From Mesotoga sp. (GTDB lineage Bacteria; Thermotogota; Thermotogae; Petrotogales; Kosmotogaceae), in NCBI GenBank assembly GCA_011620045.1, contig WOZY01000300.1, positions 1-5,286 of the forward strand: a DNA stretch of 5,286 nt, in the 5' to 3' direction. The notes under the pieces were generated by a model that was given only the letters and a program-made list of their open reading frames with translations, was not told the DNA's origin and ran no database searches. Positions within the stretch are counted from its first letter, which is position 1; each line of letters begins with the position of its first letter. Of the stretch, positions 1 through 5,286 are shown one piece after another. Position numbers and translations under genes: made by a program.

Positions 1-57
1 TCCGATGCAAATCGAATGGTTGTTGAAAGGGCTATGAAAGCGAGTGAAGTGCTGTGA
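1..57 (+). CDS. dapA: 3' end of upstream gene, probably dapA (4-hydroxy-tetrahydrodipicolinate synthase), partial
   Basis: Frame 1 is open from the window edge and encodes 18 residues ending [10 protein letters not shown] before TGA at 55-57. A short terminal helix of this kind, ending in a hydrophobic pair, resembles the C-terminus of DapA proteins, which condense pyruvate with aspartate semialdehyde. The stronger argument is position: the frame runs into dapB with a 4-base GTGA overlap, and dapA normally sits directly before dapB in lysine operons of this type. Eighteen residues are too few to identify a family with certainty. It could instead be another lysine gene such as dapF. Confidence 0.6.
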   Translation, partial: SDANRMVVERAMKASEVL

Positions 58-701
58 AGTATGGAGTCGTTGGCTCTTCGGGGCGGATGGGAAAGGAGAT
101 TATTGAAGTATTTAAGGACCACGAACTCGTTCTCGAAGTTAATGATAAGGGCATCTTTAGACATGGCGAACCTGAGGTTATCATTGATTTCTCGAATCGT
201 GAAGTCTTGAAAACGACAATCGATCTTACAGATCAATTTGGCGCAGGTCTGGTCATTGGGACGACTGCTCTTCGTCAATCGGACATTTCTGATCTGCAAA
301 AGCTTGCCGAAAAGCTCCCTGTGGTTCAAAGCTTCAATTTCTCTATAGGCATAAACTTGCTTCGAATGATCCTCAAAGAGTTTTCGACTCTATTTGAAGG
401 CTTCGAAGGCGAGATAATTGAAGTGCACCACAGTGCGAAGAAAGACGCGCCATCAGGTACCGCTTTGATGCTCAAGGAATCTACCGGAAGAGACTTGCCG
501 ATTCACTCAGTGAGGGCCGGGGGAGTTCCCGGAGATCATACTCTCTTCTTTGCTAATGACGGAGAAGTTATCGAGATTACTCACAGAGCGATCTCCCGCA
601 AAGTATTCGCGATCGGGGCGCTTACGGCAGCTCAGTTCTGTGCCAGTAAAGAAAAGGGGTTCTACTCCTTTGAGGAGGTCATTAAATGGACTCAGAAATG
701 A
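54..701 (+). CDS. dapB: 4-hydroxy-tetrahydrodipicolinate reductase DapB
   Basis: DapB reduces the DapA product to tetrahydrodipicolinate with NAD(P)H in the cytosol. The 215-residue protein opens with a Rossmann nucleotide-binding loop, GSSGRMG (residues 7-13), followed by VIIDFS (42-47) and VIGTT (67-71). The C-terminal substrate domain has NFSIG (95-99), then the family signature [15 protein letters not shown] (123-137). In that signature H125 and K129 line up with the catalytic His and Lys of E. coli DapB (H159/K163 from memory), and PSGTA binds substrate. RAGGVPGDH and the ITHRA/FAIGA segments also match. It is about 55 residues shorter than the E. coli enzyme, mostly between the Rossmann loop and VIIDFS, as I recall for Thermotoga DapB. 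The start is GTG at 54, overlapping the preceding stop by 4 bases. Only a weak GAAG precedes it, so initiation is probably coupled to upstream translation. Confidence 0.96.
   Translation: MKYGVVGSSGRMGKEIIEVFKDHELVLEVNDKGIFRHGEPEVIIDFSNREVLKTTIDLTDQFGAGLVIGTTALRQSDISDLQKLAEKLPVVQSFNFSIGINLLRMILKEFSTLFEGFEGEIIEVHHSAKKDAPSGTALMLKESTGRDLPIHSVRAGGVPGDHTLFFANDGEVIEITHRAISRKVFAIGALTAAQFCASKEKGFYSFEEVIKWTQK
672..678 (+). promoter_or_regulatory. Strong ribosome binding site for dapH, inside dapB
   Basis: GAGGAGG lies seven bases before the ATG at 686, an ideal Shine-Dalgarno spacing, and it is embedded in the last codons of dapB. It decides the dapH start in favour of 686. The ATG at 698, which would give a tidy 4-base ATGA overlap, has no ribosome binding site at a workable distance. 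Confidence 0.85.
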
Positions 702-1393
702 TAATAAAGATGATAAGAGACTCGAAGAAAAAGACCCCTGCAATATGTCACATTTCCGGGGATCTGGCCGACCTTTCGACTGCGGGTGTAGAGTTTGTCG
801 GAGGCAAAGACTTTGGAATTCTCTTTGGCGATCTGAAAGATATCAGCGGAGTGATCGAGGCCAACAGAGACAAGATTGTTGGTCACCACATCGAAATCAG
901 GGCTCGAAATTCGGCCCTTCCCCTCGCCGATCTAACGAAGTATAGGGCGCGTATCGAACCGGGAGCGATTATTCGTGATCTGGTTGAAATTGGAGACAAC
1001 GCCGTCATAATGATGGGGGCAGTTCTCAATGTCGGCGCAGTGATTGGCAAAGGAACTATGATAGATATGAACGTAGTAGTCGGAGGCAGGGCAATAATTG
1101 GAGCCGATTGTCACATAGGAGCTGGAGCCGTTGTTGCTGGCGTTGTGGAGCCTCCTAGCGCGACACCGGTGATTATAGAAGACAATGTGCTTGTGGGAGC
1201 AAATGCCGTTATTCTCGAAGGTGTGAGGATTGGAGCAAATTCGGTCATAGGAGCCGGCGCAGTGGTAACGAAGGATGTTCCGCCTTTTTCGGTTGCTGCA
1301 GGAATGCCCGCGAAAGTCATAAAGCAGTTCGACGAGAAGACGGCAAGCAAGACGAATCTCGTCAAAGAACTCCGTGAGATAAAGGAGAACTAG
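686..1393 (+). CDS. dapH: 2,3,4,5-tetrahydropyridine-2,6-dicarboxylate N-acetyltransferase (DapH, often annotated DapD)
   Basis: The enzyme transfers acetyl from acetyl-CoA to tetrahydrodipicolinate, giving N-acetyl-L-2-amino-6-oxopimelate, the committed step of the acetylase DAP route. The 235-residue protein matches Bacillus-type DapH (236 residues, from memory) nearly end to end. An N-terminal alpha/beta domain (about 1-85) includes RNSALP (74-79). A left-handed beta-helix of hexapeptide repeats (about 90-206) follows, with IEPGAIIRD (90-98), [12 protein letters not shown] (101-112), GTMIDMN (123-129), CHIGAG (142-147) and the EPPSA insertion (155-159). PAKVIK (208-213) begins the C-terminal tail. 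The EPPSA loop and the N-terminal domain favour acetyl- over succinyltransferase. The start at 686 gives [10 protein letters not shown], matching the usual N-terminus, and overlaps dapB by 16 bases. The protein is expected to act as a soluble trimer, as is general for hexapeptide transferases. Confidence 0.95.
   Translation: MDSEMIIKMIRDSKKKTPAICHISGDLADLSTAGVEFVGGKDFGILFGDLKDISGVIEANRDKIVGHHIEIRARNSALPLADLTKYRARIEPGAIIRDLVEIGDNAVIMMGAVLNVGAVIGKGTMIDMNVVVGGRAIIGADCHIGAGAVVAGVVEPPSATPVIIEDNVLVGANAVILEGVRIGANSVIGAGAVVTKDVPPFSVAAGMPAKVIKQFDEKTASKTNLVKELREIKEN
1381..1387 (+). promoter_or_regulatory. Ribosome binding site for lysC at the end of dapH
   Basis: AAAGGAG lies six bases before the ATG at 1394 and within the last codons of dapH. 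The dapH stop (TAG, 1391-1393) directly abuts the lysC start, so ribosomes ending dapH sit on the lysC initiation region. Confidence 0.8.
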
Positions 1394-2593
1394 ATGGTCG
1401 TTCAGAAGTACGGAGGCTCTTCGCTCGAGAATGCCGAGAGAATTAGAAACGTTGCAGAGAGAATCAAAGGACGCGTCGATTCAGGCGAGAAGGTGATCGT
1501 GGTAGTCTCGGCAATGGGAAAGACTACGAACGACCTGATTTCTCTTGCCGAAAACCTCTCTGAGGAACCGGATCCCAGAGAACTGGCGATGCTGCTTTCG
1601 ACCGGCGAACAGATATCTGCTGCCCTCCTTTCTATGGTTCTTATACGAATGGGTGTGAAATCAATCTCTCACAACGCTTTACAGCTTGACATAACGACAG
1701 TAGGAGATTTCGGCAACGCAAGAATCGCAGACCTGAATCTCGATAAAGTCTACACCGAGCTTGAGGATCATGACGTGATAGTGGTCACCGGCTTTCAAGG
1801 CGTCGATACTGAGGGAAATCTCACTACTTTAGGACGCGGGGGCTCGGATACATCTGCAGTCGCCATTGCGGCCAAGGCAGGGGTCCCCTGCGAGATATTC
1901 AGCGACGTGGCAGGGGTGTATACCTGCGATCCCAAGCTTCACAAGGATGCTAGAAAGCTAGAGTACATTACTTACGACGAGATGCTTGAAATGGCCGCTT
2001 TGGGGGCGAAAGTCCTCCATTCGAGATCCGTTGAAATAGCGAAGAAGTACAACGTAGAGATCCTCTGTTTGTCTTCTTTCAGCGAAGAAGGGGGTACGAG
2101 AGTAGTGAACAGGCTTCCCGAATGGCTTGAACAGCCTGTAGTAACCGGGGCGACAATAGACACGAATCAGCTAAAAATTGCGATTAATAAACTTCCCGGG
2201 AACACCGAAATAGTCAGCAAGATCTTCCAGGCAGTTGCCGGATCTAGTTTCAATGTGGATATGATATCTATAGTAAACGACAACGGCTACATTCATCTGG
2301 CATTTACGGTTCTCTCAGCCAGTCCTGCTGCCATAAAGAGAACTATCGAGAATGTGCTGGTAGATGTGGATAACTGGGAACTCGCAATAGATGAAGATGT
2401 TGCGAAGATATCGACCGTGGGTGTTGGAATGAGGTCTAGCTCCGGCGTAGCTGCCCGTTTCTTCCTTGCGCTGGGGAAAGCAGGAGTCAAAATCATCGCC
2501 GCTACAACTTCAGAGATCAAGATTTCCGTTCTCGTTCCCAAATCACAGGCAAGCACAGCCTTGAAGGCTCTTCTCGATGAGTTCGAATTGTGA
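1394..2593 (+). CDS. lysC: Aspartokinase (LysC), monofunctional, with C-terminal ACT domains
   Basis: LysC phosphorylates L-aspartate to 4-aspartyl phosphate, the entry step to lysine, threonine and methionine. The 399-residue protein has the usual length of the monofunctional class. The amino acid kinase domain (1 to about 240) shows KYGGSS (5-10), STGEQISAALLS (69-80, with E72 at the aspartate site), GFQG (133-136), TTLGRGGSDTSA (144-155), SDVAGVYTCDPK (170-181) and HSRSVEIAKKYNV (209-221). ACT modules follow at about 260-335 and 337-399. The second has VGVGMRSSSGVAARFF (342-357) and TSEIKISVLV (372-381), both conserved. The first departs from the family consensus around LPGNTE (267-272) and MISIVNDN (290-297), where Lys/Thr-sensitive enzymes have a DKPG turn and a QN-S segment, so feedback control may differ. 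No homoserine dehydrogenase fusion is present. It abuts dapH and overlaps the next gene by up to 17 bases. Confidence 0.96.
   Translation: MVVQKYGGSSLENAERIRNVAERIKGRVDSGEKVIVVVSAMGKTTNDLISLAENLSEEPDPRELAMLLSTGEQISAALLSMVLIRMGVKSISHNALQLDITTVGDFGNARIADLNLDKVYTELEDHDVIVVTGFQGVDTEGNLTTLGRGGSDTSAVAIAAKAGVPCEIFSDVAGVYTCDPKLHKDARKLEYITYDEMLEMAALGAKVLHSRSVEIAKKYNVEILCLSSFSEEGGTRVVNRLPEWLEQPVVTGATIDTNQLKIAINKLPGNTEIVSKIFQAVAGSSFNVDMISIVNDNGYIHLAFTVLSASPAAIKRTIENVLVDVDNWELAIDEDVAKISTVGVGMRSSSGVAARFFLALGKAGVKIIAATTSEIKISVLVPKSQASTALKALLDEFEL
2563..2567 (+). promoter_or_regulatory. Candidate ribosome binding site for the aminotransferase
   Basis: GAAGG, nine bases before the ATG at 2577 and inside lysC, is the best Shine-Dalgarno match near the possible starts. 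The later ATGs at 2598 and 2604 have only a weak GTGAG (2590-2594) ahead of them. It supports, but does not prove, the 2577 start. Confidence 0.4.
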
Positions 2594-3701
2594 GTTGATG
2601 AGCATGATTTCTAGAGTCTATTCACCTTTTCCTCTTAGAATTGTCAGTGCGCATGGAATAAACATAAAAACAGACCAGGGAGAGTTCCTGGATACATTCG
2701 CCGGAATAGGGGTCCTTGCTTTTGGCCACTCAGACGTTGCAACAGTAGAAGCCGTTACCTCGAAAATCAGGCGCTTCTCTCACACATCGAACTATTTTCT
2801 CGATGAGGATGCCATTTCTCTAAGTGAAAAGCTCCTTCAATTCTCACGTTCTAAAGGGGAAGTTTACTTCTCAAACTCCGGTACGGAGGCCACAGAAGCC
2901 GCAATCAAGGCCGTGAGAAAACTCAGGAGTGGAAAACTTGTTTCATTCGAAGGCAATTTTCACGGAAGAACGATGGGCGCCCTTTCTCTTACACACAGTG
3001 AGAAACTCCGCAAACCCTTCGAACCCCTCCTTCAAGATGTCCTCTTTCTGCCCAAACGAGTGGAAGATTTCGAAAGGGCAGTCAGAGATGAAGAAATCGC
3101 TGCTGTTTTCGTCGAGACGATACAGGGTAATAGCGGAGTTTTGCCTTATCCTGTCGATCTTGTTAGAACTATAGAAGCCCTCAGAAAAGATAAGGGCTTC
3201 CTTGTAGTTGCCGATGAGATTCAGAGCGGACTGTGCAGGACCGGCGAGTACTTCGCTTATCACAATTATGAACTTGAACCTGACATCGTAATACTCGGGA
3301 AGGCGGTCGGCGGGGGCCTGCCGCTGGGAGCGGTTGTTTTTAGAGGATTATCGCCATTTGCGCTGGGAGATCACGGGTCGACATTTGCCCCAAATCCTAT
3401 CAGTCTTGCTGCTGGACTTTCCGTTGTGTCCAGAATGAATTACGAGCTTCTAGAAAGTGTTAGAATATGTGGGGCATACCTGATGGAGAACCTGAAGAAG
3501 CTTCCCTGGGCAAGAGAAGTGAGTGGGATGGGTCTGATGATTGGAGTATCTACAGAAGACCCGGACAAGGTCAAAACTCTGGCCTTTGAAAGAAAGGTGC
3601 TTCTCAATGTCACAGGTGGGCGAATAAGGTTCTTGCCTGCCCTGAATATCACGATCGAAGAGATAGACGAGATCACGGAAAGGCTTGACTTTGGAGGTTG
3701 A
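2577..3701 (+). CDS. Class III PLP aminotransferase, ArgD-like; probable N-acetyl-2-amino-6-oxopimelate transaminase
   Basis: This is a fold-type I, class III (ornithine/acetylornithine family) aminotransferase of 374 residues. PLP-site motifs are intact: NSGTEA (100-105) for the cofactor phosphate, NFHGRT (127-132), VETIQG (179-184), VADEIQSG (211-218, with D213 facing the pyridine nitrogen), LGKAVGGG (240-247, with K242 the Schiff-base lysine), GSTFAPNP (267-274) and IRFLPALNIT (350-359). Lying between lysC and lysA, directly after an acetyl-type dapH, it most plausibly transaminates N-acetyl-L-2-amino-6-oxopimelate with glutamate. In Bacillus that step is assigned to the unrelated class I enzyme PatA. 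The substrate closely resembles N-acetylglutamate semialdehyde, so dual use in arginine synthesis is possible. The start is uncertain: 2577 has the best ribosome site and overlaps lysC by 17 bases. ATG 2598 (M8) or 2604 (M10) would give the usual family N-terminus just before RVYSPFP. The family is certain; the substrate is inferred. Confidence 0.92.
   Translation: MSSNCELMSMISRVYSPFPLRIVSAHGINIKTDQGEFLDTFAGIGVLAFGHSDVATVEAVTSKIRRFSHTSNYFLDEDAISLSEKLLQFSRSKGEVYFSNSGTEATEAAIKAVRKLRSGKLVSFEGNFHGRTMGALSLTHSEKLRKPFEPLLQDVLFLPKRVEDFERAVRDEEIAAVFVETIQGNSGVLPYPVDLVRTIEALRKDKGFLVVADEIQSGLCRTGEYFAYHNYELEPDIVILGKAVGGGLPLGAVVFRGLSPFALGDHGSTFAPNPISLAAGLSVVSRMNYELLESVRICGAYLMENLKKLPWAREVSGMGLMIGVSTEDPDKVKTLAFERKVLLNVTGGRIRFLPALNITIEEIDEITERLDFGG
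3693..3697 (+). promoter_or_regulatory. Ribosome binding site fixing the lysA start
   Basis: GGAGG sits five bases before the ATG at 3703, within the last codons of the aminotransferase. It supports 3703 over the in-frame TTG at 3685, which lies upstream of this site and has no comparable Shine-Dalgarno sequence. Confidence 0.85.
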
Positions 3702-3702
3702 G

Positions 3703-4830
3703 ATGATTGATTTTCAGAAACTCGCGAATGAGTTCGGTACCCCCCTTTATGTCTATGATGCGCAAAAGATAAGAAAGAGAATTGGCAGAGCTAAGAAGGT
3801 CTTCGAGGGTCTCAATGCCGAGATAGTCTTTGCCCTAAAGGCCAACAACAATCCTTCACTTCTCAAGATCATGGCAGAAGAGGAAATAGGGGCAGACGTT
3901 GTGTCCAGGGGAGAGCTACTGGCGTCCAAAATGGCCGGGATGAAGCGAATCCTCTGGAACGGTAACGGCAAGACTCATGAGGATATCGTACATTTCACCA
4001 ACCAGGGACTGGACATTGTCTGTGTGGACTCGTTGCAGGAACTCCCTCTCTGGGATGGCATTGATGTGATAAAGCTCCTGAGAGTCAATCCCGATGTTGA
4101 TGCGAAGACCCATCCGCATATATCTACAGGGCTCAGAGGTCATAAATTCGGTGTACCTATAGAAAAGGTTGAGGTGGTAGCCGATAGAATAGACGGCCTG
4201 CATCTCCATATTGGATCACAGATAACTGATGTTGAACCCTTTTTGGATGCATATTCAAAGGCACTAGAGTGTGCCAAGGAATTCGGTTTCAAGTACATTG
4301 ACCTTGGCGGCGGCTGGGGTATCGACTATGAAGGTGAAGAACTTGATATAGAAAAGCTTCAGAAAGGCATAGAAAACCTGTTTTCCGATTTTGAAGGAAA
4401 GCTGATTTCCGAGCTCGGAAGATACATAATCGGACCTGCGGGATATCTGGTGACCACCGTAGTCAGCGTGAAACCTTCTGAGAAGATTTTTGTTGTGACC
4501 GACGCCGGTATGAATGCTCTGATAAGGCCGGTTCTTTATGATGCCCATCACAGAATACAGGTGCTTTCAGGAACAAACAAGAGCGTTACTGCAGATGTTG
4601 TCGGCCCTCTCTGCGAAAGCGGAGACATCCTCGCCAGAAGCAGAAAGATAGAGGTGCCTATACCGGGAACAGCAATCGTTTTCGAAAACGCAGGCGCCTA
4701 CGGTTTTTCCATGGCCAACAATTACAATGGAATGCCCTTGCCCGCGGAAGTGCTCATCGATGGAGACTCCGTAAAACTCATCCGCCGTAGGCAAAGCATA
4801 GAAGAGCTCTTCACAAACGTCAAAATGTAA
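3703..4830 (+). CDS. lysA: Diaminopimelate decarboxylase LysA
   Basis: LysA decarboxylates meso-2,6-diaminopimelate to L-lysine, the last pathway step. The 375-residue protein is a fold-type III PLP enzyme with an N-terminal TIM barrel and C-terminal beta domain. FALKANNN (43-50) carries the Schiff-base lysine K46. Next come GADVVSRGEL (63-72), HKFG (147-150), LHLHIGSQ (166-173, with H169 stacking on PLP), DLGGGWGIDY (200-209), DAGMNALIRPVLYDAHH (267-283), GPLCESGD (301-308, with C304 and E305 reaching in from the partner subunit) and NAGAYGFSM (329-337, with Y333). One oddity is ELGR (237-240) where the family usually has EPGR. It is slightly shorter than the usual 390-430 residues. The start at 3703 follows GGAGG at five bases and lies one base after the aminotransferase stop. 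An in-frame TTG at 3685 would only add six residues inside the upstream gene. It is the last gene of the operon. Confidence 0.96.
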   Translation: MIDFQKLANEFGTPLYVYDAQKIRKRIGRAKKVFEGLNAEIVFALKANNNPSLLKIMAEEEIGADVVSRGELLASKMAGMKRILWNGNGKTHEDIVHFTNQGLDIVCVDSLQELPLWDGIDVIKLLRVNPDVDAKTHPHISTGLRGHKFGVPIEKVEVVADRIDGLHLHIGSQITDVEPFLDAYSKALECAKEFGFKYIDLGGGWGIDYEGEELDIEKLQKGIENLFSDFEGKLISELGRYIIGPAGYLVTTVVSVKPSEKIFVVTDAGMNALIRPVLYDAHHRIQVLSGTNKSVTADVVGPLCESGDILARSRKIEVPIPGTAIVFENAGAYGFSMANNYNGMPLPAEVLIDGDSVKLIRRRQSIEELFTNVKM

Positions 4831-4850
4831 CCCCCCCTCCCCTTGGGGAC

Positions 4851-4902
4851 AGACTCCATTATTTACATATACTTAACATTAGGAAAGAACGCCTCTCTTC
4901 CC
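4851..4902 (+). repeat. Degenerate direct repeat, copy 1
   Basis: The copy begins AGACTCCATT and ends in a C/T-rich stretch. Its first 30 bases match copy 2 (4944-4973) at 24 positions without gaps, and the rest (AAAG, CGC, TCT, CCC) aligns with small indels. It is preceded by CCCCTTGGGG (4839-4848), a short hairpin-capable element. The GGGGACAGACTCCATT context recalls dispersed extragenic repeats associated with REP-type (IS200-like) tyrosine transposases in other bacteria. That link is from memory and unverified. Confidence 0.7.
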
Positions 4903-4919
4903 TTGGGAAGTCCATTTTT
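4897..4919 (+). terminator. Hairpin plus T-run, candidate terminator of the lysine operon
   Basis: CTTCCC (4897-4902) and GGGAAG (4905-4910) are exact inverted complements around TT. This effectively forms a five-pair stem with a CTTG tetraloop. Three bases later comes ATTTTT (4914-4919). It is the best Rho-independent terminator candidate downstream of lysA, 67 bases after the stop codon. The stem is short and the T-run is not immediately adjacent, so it may be weak, or may simply be the hairpin of the repeat family it lies in. Confidence 0.4.
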
Positions 4920-4943
4920 CCCCGACTCTTCCCACAAGACGCT

Positions 4944-4997
4944 AGACTCCATTTTTAACATCGAGTTGACATTCACAAAGCGCGCTTCTTTCCTCCC
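4944..4997 (+). repeat. Degenerate direct repeat, copy 2
   Basis: This is the second copy, 93 bases downstream of copy 1, sharing AGACTCCATT exactly and then TT, ACAT, TT and ACATT at matching positions. A shorter third echo, TCCATTTTT, occurs at 4911-4919 between the two. A CCCGACT heptamer also recurs at 4921-4927 and 4995-5001, so the block seems built from iterated, diverged units rather than one simple duplication. Confidence 0.65.
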
Positions 4998-5286
4998 GAC
5001 TTTGTCAGTTGAAGTTCTGAAATTAGTCAGTAGAGGGAAAAAGGAAAATGAAAGTCAGAAAGTTTACCACCACTACACTTTCAGAAGCGCAATTCATGAG
5101 CTTTAGAGACATTCATAGGTGAAGCCATTTCTATTGAGGAGAGTATCTTGTTGGTAAGAGGGTCACTCTTTATCTTTAAGACAGTTGCTCACCCTTGAGG
5201 TTGAGTTCCCGTCTTCAGAGAATTGAGGGAGTCCTCACCTTGTTAGGACAAGCCTTTGGGTCACCTTGGCCTGAAAAAGTTTTTGG

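Larger units (their letters stand above)
4831..5286. other. Intergenic region downstream of lysA with no supported gene
   Basis: These 456 bases hold a C-rich repeat block (4831 to about 5000) and a remainder (about 5000-5286) with no gene I can support. Reading frames here are short. An 87-codon frame from TTG 4843 to 5106 has no ribosome binding site and translates the repeat block. No tRNA, rRNA, CRISPR, T-box or lysine riboswitch signature was found. Weak features include an interrupted inverted repeat TGAAAGT (5049-5055) / ACTTTCA (5077-5083) and a small hairpin CTTGT/ACAAG (5239-5252). AAAAAGTTTTT lies at 5274-5284, close to the window edge. No gene start is visible before the edge. Confidence 0.7.

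Noticed and set aside
698..701. ATGA overlap as the dapB/dapH junction (dapH start at 698)
   Set aside because: GAGGAGG is 19 bases away from this ATG but seven from ATG 686, and the 686 start restores the conserved DapH N-terminus.
550..945. A 131-codon + strand frame overlapping the dapB/dapH junction
   Set aside because: It lies in another frame over two strongly recognised genes, and its translation is Arg/Ser-rich without family features, typical of a shadow frame.
2293..2556. Antisense frames within lysC and other genes (for example an 87-codon frame here)
   Set aside because: All lie opposite well-supported coding sequence, lack ribosome sites, and arise from codon bias on the sense strand.
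3685..3702. TTG at 3685 as the lysA start
   Set aside because: It lies before the GGAGG site that serves ATG 3703 and would add six residues (MTLEVE) that the family lacks.
4966..4971. TTGACA as a -35 promoter box
   Set aside because: The sequence 16-18 bases downstream (around 4988-4996, C/T-rich) has no TATAAT-like -10 element, and no gene follows.
4843..5106. An 87-codon + strand frame starting at TTG, downstream of lysA
   Set aside because: It has no ribosome binding site, begins inside the CCCCTTGGGG palindrome and translates the repeat block. The product is low in recognisable structure, so it is most likely a repeat-derived spurious frame.
5101..5270. Possible riboswitch or T-box leader (GGTGAAGCC, GAGGAGAGTA, small hairpins)
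   Set aside because: No T-box GGGTGGTACCGCG core, lysine or SAM riboswitch core could be assembled, and the pieces do not form a consistent fold with a terminator.

Overview
The window carries the downstream part of a lysine (diaminopimelate) biosynthesis operon, all on the + strand, followed by about 456 bases without a convincing gene. The source looks like a member of the Thermotogae, most likely a moderate-GC mesophilic lineage such as Mesotoga or Kosmotoga. This is an inference from three things: the compact 215-residue DapB, the gene order dapA-dapB-dapD/H-lysC-(aminotransferase)-lysA as I recall it from this phylum, and heavy use of AGA/AGG arginine codons. No database search was possible.

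Layout: 1-57 is the 3' end of an upstream gene, probably dapA. 54-701 is dapB (4-hydroxy-tetrahydrodipicolinate reductase). 686-1393 is dapH, often labelled dapD (tetrahydrodipicolinate N-acetyltransferase). 1394-2593 is lysC (aspartokinase with two C-terminal ACT domains). 2577-3701 is a class III PLP aminotransferase of the ArgD type. 3703-4830 is lysA (diaminopimelate decarboxylase). Each junction is an overlap, an abutment or a one-base gap, so the genes are almost certainly co-transcribed and partly translationally coupled. No promoter or riboswitch is visible, so regulation must come from upstream of the window.

Together the genes cover much of the acetylase variant of the DAP pathway. 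LysC phosphorylates aspartate, DapA and DapB make tetrahydrodipicolinate, DapH N-acetylates it, and the aminotransferase is placed to transaminate N-acetyl-2-amino-6-oxopimelate. LysA decarboxylates meso-DAP to L-lysine. Aspartate-semialdehyde dehydrogenase, the N-acetyl-DAP deacetylase and the DapF epimerase are absent here and must lie elsewhere.

The 3' intergenic region (4831-5286) begins with a C-rich, hairpin-forming repeat block. A degenerate direct repeat recurs at 93-base spacing, and a CTTCCC/GGGAAG hairpin followed by a T-run may serve as the operon terminator. The remainder (about 5000-5286) shows no supported gene. I found no wholly new system. The items most worth a second look are the repeat block, the divergent effector-binding segment of LysC, and the ArgD-type enzyme acting as the presumed lysine-pathway transaminase.
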